In this document: positions 11,361-21,070 of the stretch, in pieces
How positions within the stretch are numbered: the first letter of the stretch is position 1
Layout of the letters: each line of letters begins with the position of its first letter
Assembly: GCA_016647705.1 (NCBI GenBank)
Contig: CM028328.1
Location: 49,957,647-50,021,646, forward strand
Direction of reading: 5' to 3'
Length of the DNA: 64,000 nt
Source of the DNA: Eucommia ulmoides
Lineage: Eukaryota > Streptophyta > Magnoliopsida > Garryales > Eucommiaceae
Notes under the pieces: model-generated
What the model saw: only the letters and a program-made list of their open reading frames with translations
Told to the model about the DNA's origin: nothing
Database searches by the model: none
Made by a program: the position numbers and the translations under genes

Positions 11361-11889
11361 AGCAACCTCATCGCGGTTTGAGTTGGTCCGAACTTTGTTA
11401 TCGTATAATGCATGTACTGTCGCCAGCACCATCACCGTTGATTCCAAGTCATCATTGTCATTCATTCCCAGTCACCGTCTTCGTTTCTTCGAAGCCGTCG
11501 ATTGTTGCTATCTGGTAAGTTTCATTTCATGTATCTATTTCCATTTTAGGGATTATGGTTTCGTAACTAGACTATGTTGTAACAATCATCTCTTTAAACA
11601 ATCGTTGTTGGGAAATTGTTATTCACTAATTCAGGAAACAATTGTTGAATGCACAGTTTCGTTATCACTGTGCTATAACAATCGATACTTGACTCTTAGT
11701 AAAAATTACGAGTTTGTTTGTTGATTAGGGTTTTGTTGTTTGATATTTTTCAAAAATCAGAATTAGAGTTAGGGAAATGTTGAGAAATCTTGATCGGAAT
11801 CAGTCTAATTGTTTTTTGACAAACCACTAGAATTTTTGGGAAATCAGAATTAGGGTTAGGAATGTTGAGAAATCAGAATTAGAATTTTG

Positions 11890-12340
11890 GTGTTGAAATG
11901 GTTAATGCACATTAACAATTATATATTGTTGTTGTGTTCTTGAATTTGGGTTATTAAGAATGTTAATGTATAGCAAAAATTCATCTCCCTCTTGCATTGT
12001 TGATATTTTGGGTGTTGAGATGGTTAATGTGCAGTAAAAATTATATGTTGTTGTGTTCTTGCATTTCGGTTGTTAAGAATGTTAATAGGTAGCAAAAACT
12101 CATCTCCCCCCTTGCATTGTTAATATTTTGAGTGTTCAGATGGTTAATGTGCAGTAAAAATTATATATTATTGTAGTGTTCTTGCATTTCGCTCTGATTT
12201 CCATCTCTTTGGTGATGTGTGGTTTGTTAGGAATGTTAATGTGTAGAAACAATTCATCTCCCTCTTTTCATTGTTGATGTTTTGGATGTTGATATGGTTA
12301 ATGTGCAGTAAAAATTAACTATTAAGTCGTGTTGTTGAGA
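11890..12340 (+). repeat. Arm subrepeats, about 121-154 bp period
   Basis: ATGGTTAATG(T/C)(G/A)CA begins units at about 11,898, 12,019, 12,140 and 12,294. Each carries (A)GTAAAAATTA and a GTAGCAAAAAT-like or related motif. The same short motif recurs in every arm of the element, inverted on the right side. Confidence 0.7.
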
Positions 12341-12379
12341 TTTTTTGTGTTTAGCAAAAATCAACAATTGAATTCTTGT

Positions 12380-13490
12380 TTTGGTGCACTTTTTTTTAAA
12401 GATGTGGACTCAACCTTGTTTAGGGGCACTTTATTCGATAATAGCATGGAGAAAAACTTGTCATTTTTCTTGATTTGAATGAATTGTTCATTCTACTTTT
12501 TTTTTTTTTTTTTTGTTCTTTTGATTTTGTGTGGGGATGGTTGTCTCCTCTTGGAACACTACTTCCCTTCTTGAGTATATAAAGATCTAAAGGTGAAGTA
12601 TAAGAATCAATGATTAGTTAATGTGTAGCAAAAATCGATGTTGAATACATAGTTTGAATTTCCATGTTGTTCACTTTCATTGTTTTATGTTTTGGGTTGT
12701 TGAATTATTTACTGTCTATTAAAAACCCATACCTAACATCTTGTTTTGAATTATCCTCTTCTTCCTATACATTGTTAATGTTTAGAAAGTCGACTTTTGC
12801 TTGACACCGCAATTGTTAATTAGGTAATCGCGGGTAGATCCGACAACAATCCAATCTTGCATAAGCAAGGAAGAGGGGTTTATTAGAGGGGATCAAGAAA
12901 TCACTTTTTCGTGTTAAGAGGGTGTTGTGTGTCAGGCTCCGATCGGCGAAGAAGACTCAGAAGATGGTCTGGTTCAGGTTCTGGCATGGGTTGTTCTTCG
13001 GTTACCGGAGAAGACAGTTTTTTCTCCGGTTAAGGGGTAACAATTGTAATTACGGTTATCAAAGAAATGGGTATGTTTGCTTCTAGTAGGATTTGTTTTT
13101 TTTTTCTTTAATTTATTTAGGTAAATTGGAATTTATGGAGCAAGAACATCAATGGGGGTTGTATCGTTATAAACACAAATTACAAAGTAGGGATAATATG
13201 TGTAATTTTATAGGAAAATTATATAATTTCAGTAGTACAAAAAGGTGTTGCCTTGCTCTGTTTCTGTTTCATATCCTCTGTTTCTTTCTCTCTCTCACAC
13301 ACACACACACAAAATCATACAGATAGTTGTGTGAATTTGCTCTACTTCTGTTTCATATTCTCTATTCTCTCTCTCACACACACACATACATAAAATCATA
13401 CAAGGTGGTGTAAAATTACTATGTTTCTGTTTCATGTCCCCTGTTTCTCTCTCTCTCACACACACACAAGATCATCCAATTTTCCATTTC
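12380..13490. other. MULE interior, no recognisable gene; CT/CA microsatellites near its end
   Basis: A stretch at 12,830-13,060 is less AT-rich than its surroundings and could be captured sequence, but I recognise no protein in it. Three diverged copies of a TTTCATATCCTCTGTTTC...CTCTCACACACACA unit lie at about 13,262, 13,348 and 13,428. Confidence 0.5.
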
Positions 13491-13499
13491 CTGGTCAAA

Positions 13500-14040
13500 A
13501 TAAGAAAATATTCAACCAATTATAACTATACAAACAAAACAATTACCCAATTATAAGTTGTACATCAAATATTCAACTGATTATAACTGTACATCAAATA
13601 TTCAATTCATAAAAGTGGTACATCAATATTCAACCAATTATGACTGTACAGTAAATATCAGCCGATTATAACGGTACATCAATATTCAATTCATAAAAGT
13701 TGTATATCAAAAATTAAACCAATTATAACTGTAAAGTAAAATATTTAACCAATTATAACTGTACAGTAAATATTCAACCATTATAACTATATAGTAAAAT
13801 ATTCAACCAATTCTAAAATGTAGAGTAAATAATCAACCAATTATAACTGTACATCCAATTATAACTGTACATCAACATTCAATTCATAAAAGTTGTATAA
13901 CAAAAATTCACCCAATTATAATTCTACAATAAATATTCAATCATTATAACTGTACAGTAAAATATTCACCCAATTCTAAAATGTAGAGTAAATAATCAAC
14001 CAATTATAACTGTACATCAATATTCACTCAATAAAAATTA
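13500..14040. repeat. Short tandem repeat, CAATTATAACTGTACA family
   Basis: Many diverged copies of AACCAATTATAACTGTACA(G/T), spaced mostly 30-40 bp and alternating with TTCAATTCATAAAAGTTGTA. The units contain ACTGTACAGT, a short palindrome also found in other arms. They have no coding potential. Confidence 0.75.
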
Positions 14041-14601
14041 CACGGTCCATTCCTAAAAAATTGGGAACATCTTTATCGGTTGAACAAACGAAAATGAAAA
14101 ACTCGAAACAAATATGTTCTGATTTCAAAAACTTATCCAAAAAAAAAATATGAAATCATAAAAATGATTCTTGTTTTTGTTCCTAATTTTTGACAAACAG
14201 TAAAGACAAATTGAGGCATTATTTTGAAACATTCCTAATTTCAAACAAAAACTTCAAAAAATCTCAGAACAAATTGGGAACAGAAACAGTTCATTCCTAA
14301 AATTGGGAACATATTAATTGATTTTCCAAATCTAGGGGAAACCTCACAATAAACACTATTCTGTTTAAAAAAAATTATCTAAAAAAAACAAGTGGAAATA
14401 AAAAAATGTATCAATTCTCAAAAAATCTCAGAAACAAATGGAAACATAAACAGTCCACTCCTAATTAGGAACAACTGTATCAATTTTTTATCCAAGAATG
14501 AAAAATTAGGAACAAATATTGAAGCATAATGCACAAATCTGTTATGCTTCAATGTTTTATCCAAAAATATTAATATGAAATCAGACATCGGTTCATGTTT
14601 T

Positions 14602-14604
<3 letters not shown>

Positions 14605-14638
<34 letters not shown>
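14605..14638. repeat. Poly(T) run
   Basis: An uninterrupted T run of about 34 bases in the MULE interior. It could be the tail of a reverse-strand retroposon, but no body could be recognised beside it. Confidence 0.7.
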
Positions 14639-14948
14639 CAAAACAGTAACAAAACACTTAGAACTAGGGAATACGTGTAAGAAACTTGAACCTGGGAATC
14701 TTGATCTACTGCTCAACTGCCGATGCAATCACCGTCAGTGCAGTCATTACGGATGTTGTCACCGCTGGAGCTAACCGTCGCCGTTGCAACTCTGTCGAAG
14801 TATAAATGTGTTTGTGTGATTTCAGGTGTTTGCAATTACCTTAATTATCTTCTTTGCAAATTAGGGCATGAGAAATGTTAAGGGAAAGTTTAATCTCTTC
14901 CATTTTTGTAGCTTGGTGAATGAATTTCTTGGATTTTTCCTTATTTAG

Positions 14949-15758
14949 CTTGATTGTTGTTTCCAAAAATACCTAAGAGAGCTCTATCAAATCCCAGCTG
15001 CGCGTGATGTATTTAGCTTTATTAGTCCTAAAATAGAATTTTTAGGACTAATAATTGACGCCACAGGAATTGAAATGCAACCCCATATCTGTGAAAAGAT
15101 TACTGTTTTCCCCGATATTCTGGAAGGTAAAAAACAAGTTCAAAGATTTCTAGGTGTATTAAATTATGCTGAAACATTTATTGAAGGATTATCAAAGCAT
15201 AGACAACCTTTTCAAAGACTACTTAAAAAAGGTGTTAAATTTGAATGGACACAAGAACTTTCAAATAAAATAAAAGAAATTAAAAATCTTACTGCTTATC
15301 TACCAAGATTAACTTTACCATCTGATGAAGATGACCTGATTCTTGAAACTGATGCATCCAATGTCTATTGGGGTGCTATTTTAAAAACAACTACTGGAAA
15401 AATTTGTAGGTATACTAGTGGAACATTTACTGAAACACAACAACGCTACCACAGTAATCTAAAAGAATTGCTTGCTATAAAAAAGGGAATAGAAAAGTTT
15501 AGATATTTTCTTATTCCAAAAAGGTTCACTGTTGTTACTGATAATACTCAAGTTAAAGGATTTATATTTAATAAATTACCAACTAGTCCTGAATATAATA
15601 AAATGAATGGGTGGCAAACTTTTTTCCAACACTATAATTTTGATGTTATTCATCGAAGTGGTAAACAAAATATTCTTGCTGACTTTCTCTCCAGGGAAGG
15701 TCATGAAAACTTAAGAGATTCCAGAGATCTCAATCGAGATACCCTTAAGTGCTGTTGA
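14949..15758 (+). pseudogene. Caulimovirid RT (3' part) and RNase H
   Basis: The frame is open from the left junction to TGA at 15,756-15,758. It enters the RT after the catalytic YxDD motif, which is absent. It then shows KIEFLGLIID, the QRFLGVLNY segment typical of pararetrovirus RT-RNase H connections, and an RNase H with LETDASN, LKELLAIKKGIEKFRYFL, VVTDNTQ and HRSGKQNILADFLSR. The acidic RNase H residues are therefore visible, but without the RT core it cannot act. The next ORF starts 4 bases after the stop. Confidence 0.85.
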
Positions 15759-15762
15759 AACA

Positions 15763-16982
15763 ATGGAGAAATATTGTTCGCAAGGACATTATTTTCTCAG
15801 TGTTGTTGAGGAACTAATCCATTTGCATAAAAGCAAAAGTGCTAAAAAGAAAAAAGAGACGGAAGGCCAAGCCTCCAGTGCTTCAAAAAATGATGATAAA
15901 AAGAATGACTGCTCGTCCAGTGCTCCAAAAACCGATGACTCATCCAGTGCTCCAAAACCCCCTGACTCTAAAAACCCAATAAGCCAAGTTATTGATAACC
16001 TGCAAAAGGTTACCCTTATCCGCTCTCCCAATCAGTATATTGACCAAATGAAAAAAGCTCAGGAAACCCTTACGGTTCCTAGCTCTCCTGTTCAAAAATT
16101 TGTCCCTTTTATAAAACCTCCATCAAATCCTGTTGTCCCGGAGAAATGATTTGCTGAAGTTGCTTCTTCTTCTTCTAAAGCCAAAAGTAACATGCTCAAA
16201 TGTTTAAATGAGAATTTTTATCAAAATTACATTAACAACCTCAAAAGTGCTTATAAAATCCGAGTAACTGAGGATTCTGCTATCTATCCCTTTCATGAAG
16301 GAAAATATCCTAGAATGGCCTGCTTACCCGAAACTCTTGCTAACGAAATAGAAAACATGTTTGAATTCGGTTATTTAGATTTTGTTATCTCGGACCCAAA
16401 GACTAGTGCTGAAAAAGGATTGCCAAAGAGGGTGCAAGAAGCCATCAAAAGCTTCCGTGACCAAAGAAATCAGCATACTATTCTGATAAAATGTTTTAGT
16501 GCTGCCCCGAAAAAGGATATGATGCTTATCATATTGTCCAGCTGTCAAAAAATCGTGCTAATCTGATACCCGAATATAACCCTAATCAAGTGTTTAAAGA
16601 AGCATCTGAACTCCTTGAAGATGGACAACTCGAACATTTTATTGCTACAAAGAGAGCTTTAGGGTTTTATGTCCTGGAGAAGAAACTAAAGAAATTCATC
16701 GAATGGGATAAAGGGTATGTTTACCCTATGAGTACTGATAATCTTTTTATATTAACTACTGAGCGTAGTCAATTCTATGGTGCCGCAAAAGCCTCTGCTA
16801 TAAAATGGATGGAAATGATACAAAAGGTAAAATTCTCAGCGAGCCCTACTGTTAAAAAATTAACTTGCCAAATGCTCAAACATCCAGAAGGAACTTGTGA
16901 CTACTGCAAAGAAACTGTTGAAAAGAAGATAGTTTGGGCTGACATCAATGGTGAAAGCGACGAAGAAGTGCTAGTACTGTAA
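15763..16982 (+). pseudogene. Caulimovirid transactivator/viroplasmin-position ORF, broken
   Basis: It starts 4 bases after the RT-RNase H stop. The N-terminal part is lysine-, serine- and proline-rich (KSKSAKKKKE, repeated SSAPK), as in flexible viroplasmin ends. An in-frame TGA at 16,147-16,149 interrupts it, and the same frame then continues to about 16,566. A frameshift near 16,500-16,560 moves the rest into another frame, ending at 16,982 after HPEGTCDYCKETVEKK. In caulimoviruses the gene after the RT is the translational transactivator. The assignment here is by position, as I do not recognise a diagnostic motif. An N-terminal-extended unknown protein is the alternative. Confidence 0.5.
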
Positions 16983-17258
16983 AACGTCTCAATGTAGACA
17001 TCCGTAAAACTATGTGGTTTGGAATCATGTGCTAAAAGAATCTGATCAGACAAAAAGATATCCACATGCCAGAAACTATTCATTCACGAGAAGAGTCACT
17101 GTGTTTGTCCAGAAGTGACGGCGCTACTGTGCTGCTACTGTGCTGAAACTGTTCACTCACATGAAATATTACTGTTTTTGTTTAAAACTGTTTACTTTTG
17201 AAAAAAGGAGAAACACCCGTGATGTACTAAAACTTTATTCTGTCGGAAGAATCTTATG

Positions 17259-17267
17259 TATAAAAAG
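17259..17267 (+). promoter_or_regulatory. TATA box of the viral pregenomic promoter
   Basis: TATAAAAAG followed by GGG, with a TGACG motif about 140 bases upstream and a poly(A) signal downstream. Confidence 0.6.
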
Positions 17268-17375
17268 GGGTTCAAACTCTTGAAGAAGGGAGAGTTGAAC
17301 AACCCACCTTTGAAGTCCCTTGTAAAAATGTGCTTGTAAACTCCTCACCAGAGGAAAGTTTGTGATATATTATGA

Positions 17376-17381
17376 AATAAA
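17376..17381 (+). terminator. AATAAA poly(A) signal of the caulimovirid
   Basis: AATAAA lies in the intergenic region 3' of the TATA box, as needed for terminally redundant pregenomic RNA. Confidence 0.5.
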
Positions 17382-17752
17382 GTATTTAGTGTTTCAAAAA
17401 TATGTGTTACATTTTCCTTAGCATATTTACTCATATCACCTGTGAGGATATTATCCTATCTTTTATTAGAACTAAGATCTAGGCTTGGTATTGTGTCTGG
17501 AGTCCTTCAGCCCTGTTTGCCAGAGTTAGGCGTTTTTGGGTACCATGGATTGACACTAGAAAACTGAAGCGGCCTTTGGAGGCTATGGTCGTGAGTTCTA
17601 AAAGAAGACGTGGTGGACCTTCTACAGGTATAAAGTAAAGCTTGATAAGGAAGAGGTATACATATCACGAAATCTAAAGCTTTTATCATAATATTTGCAA
17701 ACCAGTACTCTAATTTTAAACAAAAATCTCCCCTTATCAGAAATCTCCCATC

Positions 17753-18052
17753 ATGAACAAAAAAGAATTCGTGAAGAAATTTATACCTGCTTTTGAAAAT
17801 ATTGAATTAGGAACGTTTGAAGATGTTATTAAATTTCATGAAGAAATAGAAGCTCTACAACATGCTTATCTTACTTTTGTTGCTAAAAAACCCTTGATAC
17901 ACCTTTCTGCTAATATTGAAATAGCTTATACTCAGATACAGAAAGATAATATTGAAAGAAGAAGTGATGATAGAAAAATAGAAATTCTAAATAAAATTCG
18001 TAAATACTTGCTTGAAATTATAGAGATTGATAACCCTATAAAAGAAAGATAA
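17753..18052 (+). CDS. Caulimovirid short ORF (99 aa), function unknown
   Basis: Intact ATG-to-TAA frame just after the intergenic region. The product is charged and lysine/glutamate-rich, starts MNKKEFVKKFIPAFENIELG, and has a probable helical C-terminal half. Its start MNxxxFxxKFxxAFxxxxxGTxEDVxxFxxxI is echoed by the next ORF, so the two are probably an old tandem duplication. Its TAA overlaps the next ATG by one base (TAATG), fitting termination-reinitiation on a polycistronic RNA. I recognise no family. It may have no function in the plant. Confidence 0.6.
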   Translation: MNKKEFVKKFIPAFENIELGTFEDVIKFHEEIEALQHAYLTFVAKKPLIHLSANIEIAYTQIQKDNIERRSDDRKIEILNKIRKYLLEIIEIDNPIKER

Positions 18053-18519
18053 TGAATGACCAAGTTTTTCTAGACAAGTTTATGCTTGCTTTTGATGAAT
18101 TATTTATTGGAACAAAAGAAGATGTTTATGATTTTTATGACCAAATAACTTCTGCAATAAAAGGTTTGGAAAGAGTGATGGATTTAAATTATGCATATTC
18201 TGAAAACCGTTCTATAAATGAATCTTTTATTGAAATCAGACAAAGTAATTTAAGAAAGGTGAATTTACTTTATGAGATTCATCAATACTTGAAAATCTTG
18301 ATAGCTAATTATGGAGACTATTGCCCTGATGGAGAATTACGTGTTAAAAAGGAGTTATTTGTTGAATTTACTTCTGTTGGATATGCCTCTGCTGATTCCG
18401 TTGTCGGCTCCTCTGACCCCATAGTGGTATCAGAGCCCGTTATTTTTAAAGAAGAAATTCTTTTCAATCATTCGTCTATCCATAGAACATTCTCCTATTT
18501 CTCCATCAGTTATTTTTAA
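18052..18519 (+). pseudogene. Caulimovirid short ORF 2 with primer-binding site inside; chimeric C terminus
   Basis: It starts at ATG 18,052 in the TAATG overlap. The N-terminal half resembles the preceding ORF (FLDKFMLAFDELFIGTKEDV). The tRNA-Met primer-binding site at 18,425-18,437 lies within the reading frame, coding VVSEP. From about 18,458 the frame runs into the inverted movement-protein copy, so the last 20 or so codons are not native. In soymoviruses the primer site also lies in a coding region (ORF Ib), which suggests the affinity. Confidence 0.6.
18425..18437 (+). other. Caulimovirid minus-strand primer-binding site (tRNA-Met)
   Basis: TGGTATCAGAGCC is a perfect 13-base complement to the 3' end of initiator tRNA-Met, as used by caulimovirids. 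It lies about 1.05 kb after the poly(A) signal and inside an ORF. Confidence 0.85.
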
Positions 18520-18687
18520 AGAAGAAATTCTTTTAATTTTTCCAAAGTAATTAGTATCATCAAGATCAGATAATATTCTCCTAGATTTCCCATATTTACT
18601 AAAGTCAGATAGTCTGGCTATATTAAAATCAGGTTTTTTATTGATATTTAATTTCCAATCAGTAGGCAAATCATTTTCTTGTATTAA
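18458..18687. repeat. Left arm of 230-bp viral inverted repeat
   Basis: Matches the reverse complement of 18,905-19,134 with only a few mismatches, and a 217-bp loop separates them. A 26-bp direct repeat also occurs at 18,439-18,464 and 18,509-18,534, next to the junction. Confidence 0.9.
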
Positions 18688-18879
18688 GTCTGGTTTATAA
18701 ACATTAGCAAAAGGTTCAAATACTTTATCAATTTCGACAAATTCATATTTCGCAAATTTATCGCTATGGTGACTATTACTGAGAAAATAACCAATATGGT
18801 AGGTTATAGAGTAAGGGAATCTTCCTTCTTCCATAAAATCTTTTCTAGCACTTTCATGGGCTAAACGGAATACTTTCAT
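18458..18879 (-). pseudogene. Caulimovirid movement protein fragment (inverted)
   Basis: Open on the minus strand from ATG 18,879. It carries ITYHIGYFLSNSHHSDKF, matching the Y-x-x-x-Y-A-L-T-N-S-H-H-S motif of caulimovirid 30K-type movement proteins, which act at plasmodesmata. It continues with YEFVEIDKVFEP and a C-terminal part whose last 230 bases are repeated in the + orientation at 18,905-19,134. The segment is inverted relative to the other viral genes and lacks the N-terminal part, so it is not functional. Confidence 0.75.
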
Positions 18880-18895
18880 GGGCTAAACAGAATAC
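18853..18895. repeat. Short direct duplication in palindrome loop
   Basis: ACTTTCATGGGCTAAAC occurs twice in tandem, about 20 bases apart, at the end of the inverted movement-protein fragment, where the inversion junction lies. Confidence 0.8.
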
Positions 18896-18904
18896 TTCAA
18901 TCAT

Positions 18905-19134
18905 TTAATACAAGAAAATGATTTGCCTACTTATTGAAAATTAAATATCAATAAAAAACCTGATTTTAATATAGCCAGACTATCTGGCTTTAGTAAATAT
19001 GGGAAATCTAGGAGAATATTATCTGATCTTGATGATACTAATTACTTTGGAAAAATTAAAAGAATTTCTTCTTTAAAAATAACTGATGGAGAAATAGGAG
19101 AATGTTCTATGGATAGACGAATGATTGAAAAGAA
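18905..19134. repeat. Right arm of 230-bp viral inverted repeat
   Basis: Reverse complement of 18,458-18,687. This arm is in the viral + sense and continues into the protease fragment, so it is the original arrangement and the left arm is the inverted duplicate. Confidence 0.9.
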
Positions 19135-19390
19135 AGTTGATGTTCCAATCTATAAGATTAAAGTAAAATACTTCGATGGAAATAATTTAAAAGAAGTAGA
19201 AGCACTAATCGATACTGGAGCATCTGTTAGTCATATATCCCCTTATAAGATATCTGATGAAATACCTAAAAATACACTAAAAGAAGTTTATGTCTACAAA
19301 GATCTTAATGGATTTAAGCATACGATAACACATACTGCTGAAATCCCTTTAATCATTGGAAACAAAGAATTACTTCATTATAAAAGCCAA
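18905..19390 (+). pseudogene. Caulimovirid movement-protein end joined to aspartic protease start
   Basis: The + frame passes from movement-protein C-terminal sequence into a region with ALIDTGASVSHI. The D-T-G at 19,211-19,219 is the pepsin-like active-site triad of pararetrovirus proteases. The viral sequence stops near 19,390, after about 90 codons, where MULE sequence resumes; the apparent ORF end at 19,504 is host-element DNA. In caulimovirids the protease precedes the RT, so the missing part is the segment between here and the RT at 14,949. Confidence 0.75.
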
Positions 19391-19514
19391 AGGGTTTTAA
19401 AGTGTTTGGACTTGTCTATTGGGGTCCATTCAAATATCAAATGTAAAAATGGGTTTTTAATTAAAAATTCCTTAATAATATCCCCATTCATCATTTTTAT
19501 GTAGTCTAAAACCC
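19391..19514. repeat. MULE end copy interrupted by the virus (right piece)
   Basis: Aligns to 26,738-26,847 in the same orientation: GTTTTAAA(G/T)TGTTTGG, TATTGGGGTC, TAAAAATGGGT(T/G)TTTAATTAAAAA, ending TCTAAAACCC versus TTAGAAAACCCC. Together with 14,830-14,948 it is one element end split by the viral insertion. Confidence 0.65.
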
Positions 19515-19935
19515 AAAAATTGCTATGTCTTTCTACCCCTCTTCAGTCGCATGTGTGTATACATGGTAGGAGTTTTTTAGAAGGAAAATTCCAAATAAAA
19601 ATCTTCCATATTTGAGGAACCTTTAAGATGTTCAAAGCAGTTGCAGTCGTAGTAGAGGTTGTATTTGATGACGCCTTCAAGGCAAATCATTCCGGCACAC
19701 ATCGCAGCAGTTTTTCACTGTTGTGGCCCCTTGTAGCAACCAAATTTCAAGCTTGAAAAATCAATTTCAGAGCCGACAAAAAAGGTAATCAAACCCTAAC
19801 AACCAATTTGAGTGAGTTGTTTGAATTTTCCTCTTCTGCCTTTTCATTATTGATGTTTGGGTTGTTGAGATAATTAATGTGTGGTAAAAATCCAATATTG
19901 AAGTATTGTTTTTTAAAAACCATTGTTCTTGGCGG
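19515..19935. other. MULE interior, no gene recognised
   Basis: Unique AT-moderate sequence. The part at 19,740-19,870 leads into the forward arm repeats and shows weak inverted similarity to the region near 26,380-26,400. No coding signal found. Confidence 0.5.
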
Positions 19936-19939
19936 GTAT

Positions 19940-21070
19940 GGGGTTCCTAATTACTTCCATTGCATGAGTGGTGTTTTTTGAATTCTTCAATAGTTACTAT
20001 GCATTAACAATCCATCATTCGGGTTGATTTTTCATTTGATATTTCTTCACTTGGATTTGTTTTGTATTGTGTTCTTGGATTTTATTACTGTATCCCTAAA
20101 ATCAATGATCAGAGTTGAGTTTGAATTCCTATTTACTTCCGTTGCATGAGTGGTGTTTTTTGAATTCTTGAATAGTTACTGTGCAGTAACAATCCATTAT
20201 TCTAGTCGATTTTTGGTTTGGTATTTCTTTACTTGGATTTGTTATGTATTGCGTTCTTGGATTTTCTTACTGTACAGCAGGAATCAACGATCGGAGTTGA
20301 GTTTGGATTCCTATTTACTTCCATTGCATGAATGGTGTTTTTTGAATTCTTCAATAGTTATTGTGCATTCGTCGGGTCGATTTTTCGTTTGTTATTTCTT
20401 CACTTGGATTTGTTTTGTATTGTGTTCTTGAATTTTGTTACTGTATCCCTAAAATCAACAATCGGAGTGGAGTTTGGATTCCTATTTACTTCCATTGCAT
20501 GAGTGATGTTTTTTGAATTCTTGAATAGTTATTGTACAGTAACAATCCATTATTTGGGTCGATTTTTGGTTTGGTATTTCTTCACTTGGATTTGTTTTGT
20601 ATTATATTCTTGGATTTTGTTACTGTACAGCATGAATCAACAATTGGAGTTGAGTTTGGATTCCTATTTACTTCCATTGCATGAGTGGTGTTTTTTGAAT
20701 TCTGCAATAGTTATTGTGCATTAACAATCTATTATTCAGGTCGATTTTTGGTTAGGTATTTCGTTACTTGGATTTATTTTCTATTGTGTTCTTGGATTTG
20801 TTACTGTATCCCTAAAATCAACGATCAGAGTTGAGTTTGGATTCCTATTTACTTTCATTGCATGAGTGGTGTTTTTTGAATTCTTCAATAGTTACTATCA
20901 ATAACAATTCATTATTCGGGTCGATTTTTGGTTTGGTACTTCTTCACTTGGATTTATTTTGTATTGTGTTCTTGGATTTGTTACTGTATAGTGGGAATCA
21001 ATGATCGGAGTTGAGTTTGGATTCCTATTTACTTCCATTGCATGAGTGGTGTTTTTTGAATTCTTCAATG
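19940..21070 (+). repeat. Tandem repeat, about 180-bp units, six copies
   Basis: Units start TGGTGTTTTTTGAATTCTTC and recur near 19,970, 20,151, 20,331, 20,505, 20,687, 20,868 and 21,048. They contain ACTGTACAG or ATTGTGCAT, GGGTCGATTTTTGGTTTGG and CTTCACTTGGATTTG. Open frames through them (FFEFLNSY...) only reflect a period divisible by three and are not genes. Confidence 0.85.

Larger units (their letters stand above)
16983..17752 (+). promoter_or_regulatory. Caulimovirid intergenic region with 35S-type promoter remnant
   Basis: This non-coding stretch separates the last long ORF from two short ones. It holds a TGACG motif at 17,116-17,120 (as-1-like), TATAAAAAG at 17,259-17,267 and AATAAA at 17,376-17,381, about 110 bases after the TATA box. 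This is the pregenomic-RNA promoter and poly(A) arrangement of caulimovirids. Whether it is still transcribed cannot be told. Confidence 0.6.
14949..19390 (+). mobile_element. Endogenous caulimovirid fragment, 4.4 kb, rearranged and broken
   Basis: The order is: end of reverse transcriptase and RNase H, an ORF in the transactivator position, an intergenic region with TATA box and poly(A) signal, two short ORFs, a tRNA-Met primer-binding site, inverted movement-protein sequence, then the start of an aspartic protease. This is part of a circularly permuted plant pararetrovirus genome. It lacks the catalytic part of the RT and any recognisable coat protein, and it has stops, a frameshift and a palindromic rearrangement. 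The edges are set by comparison with the uninterrupted paralogous site near 26,693-26,738. A soymovirus- or caulimovirus-like relative is likely, but the genus is open. It is a fossil. Confidence 0.85.

Noticed and set aside
14949..19390. An intact, replication-competent viral copy
   Set aside because: The RT core is missing, no coat protein was seen, and there are nonsense, frameshift and inversion changes.
20150..20724. Hydrophobic ORFs that look like membrane proteins
   Set aside because: They are translations of the 180-bp tandem repeat, whose length is divisible by three in several copies.
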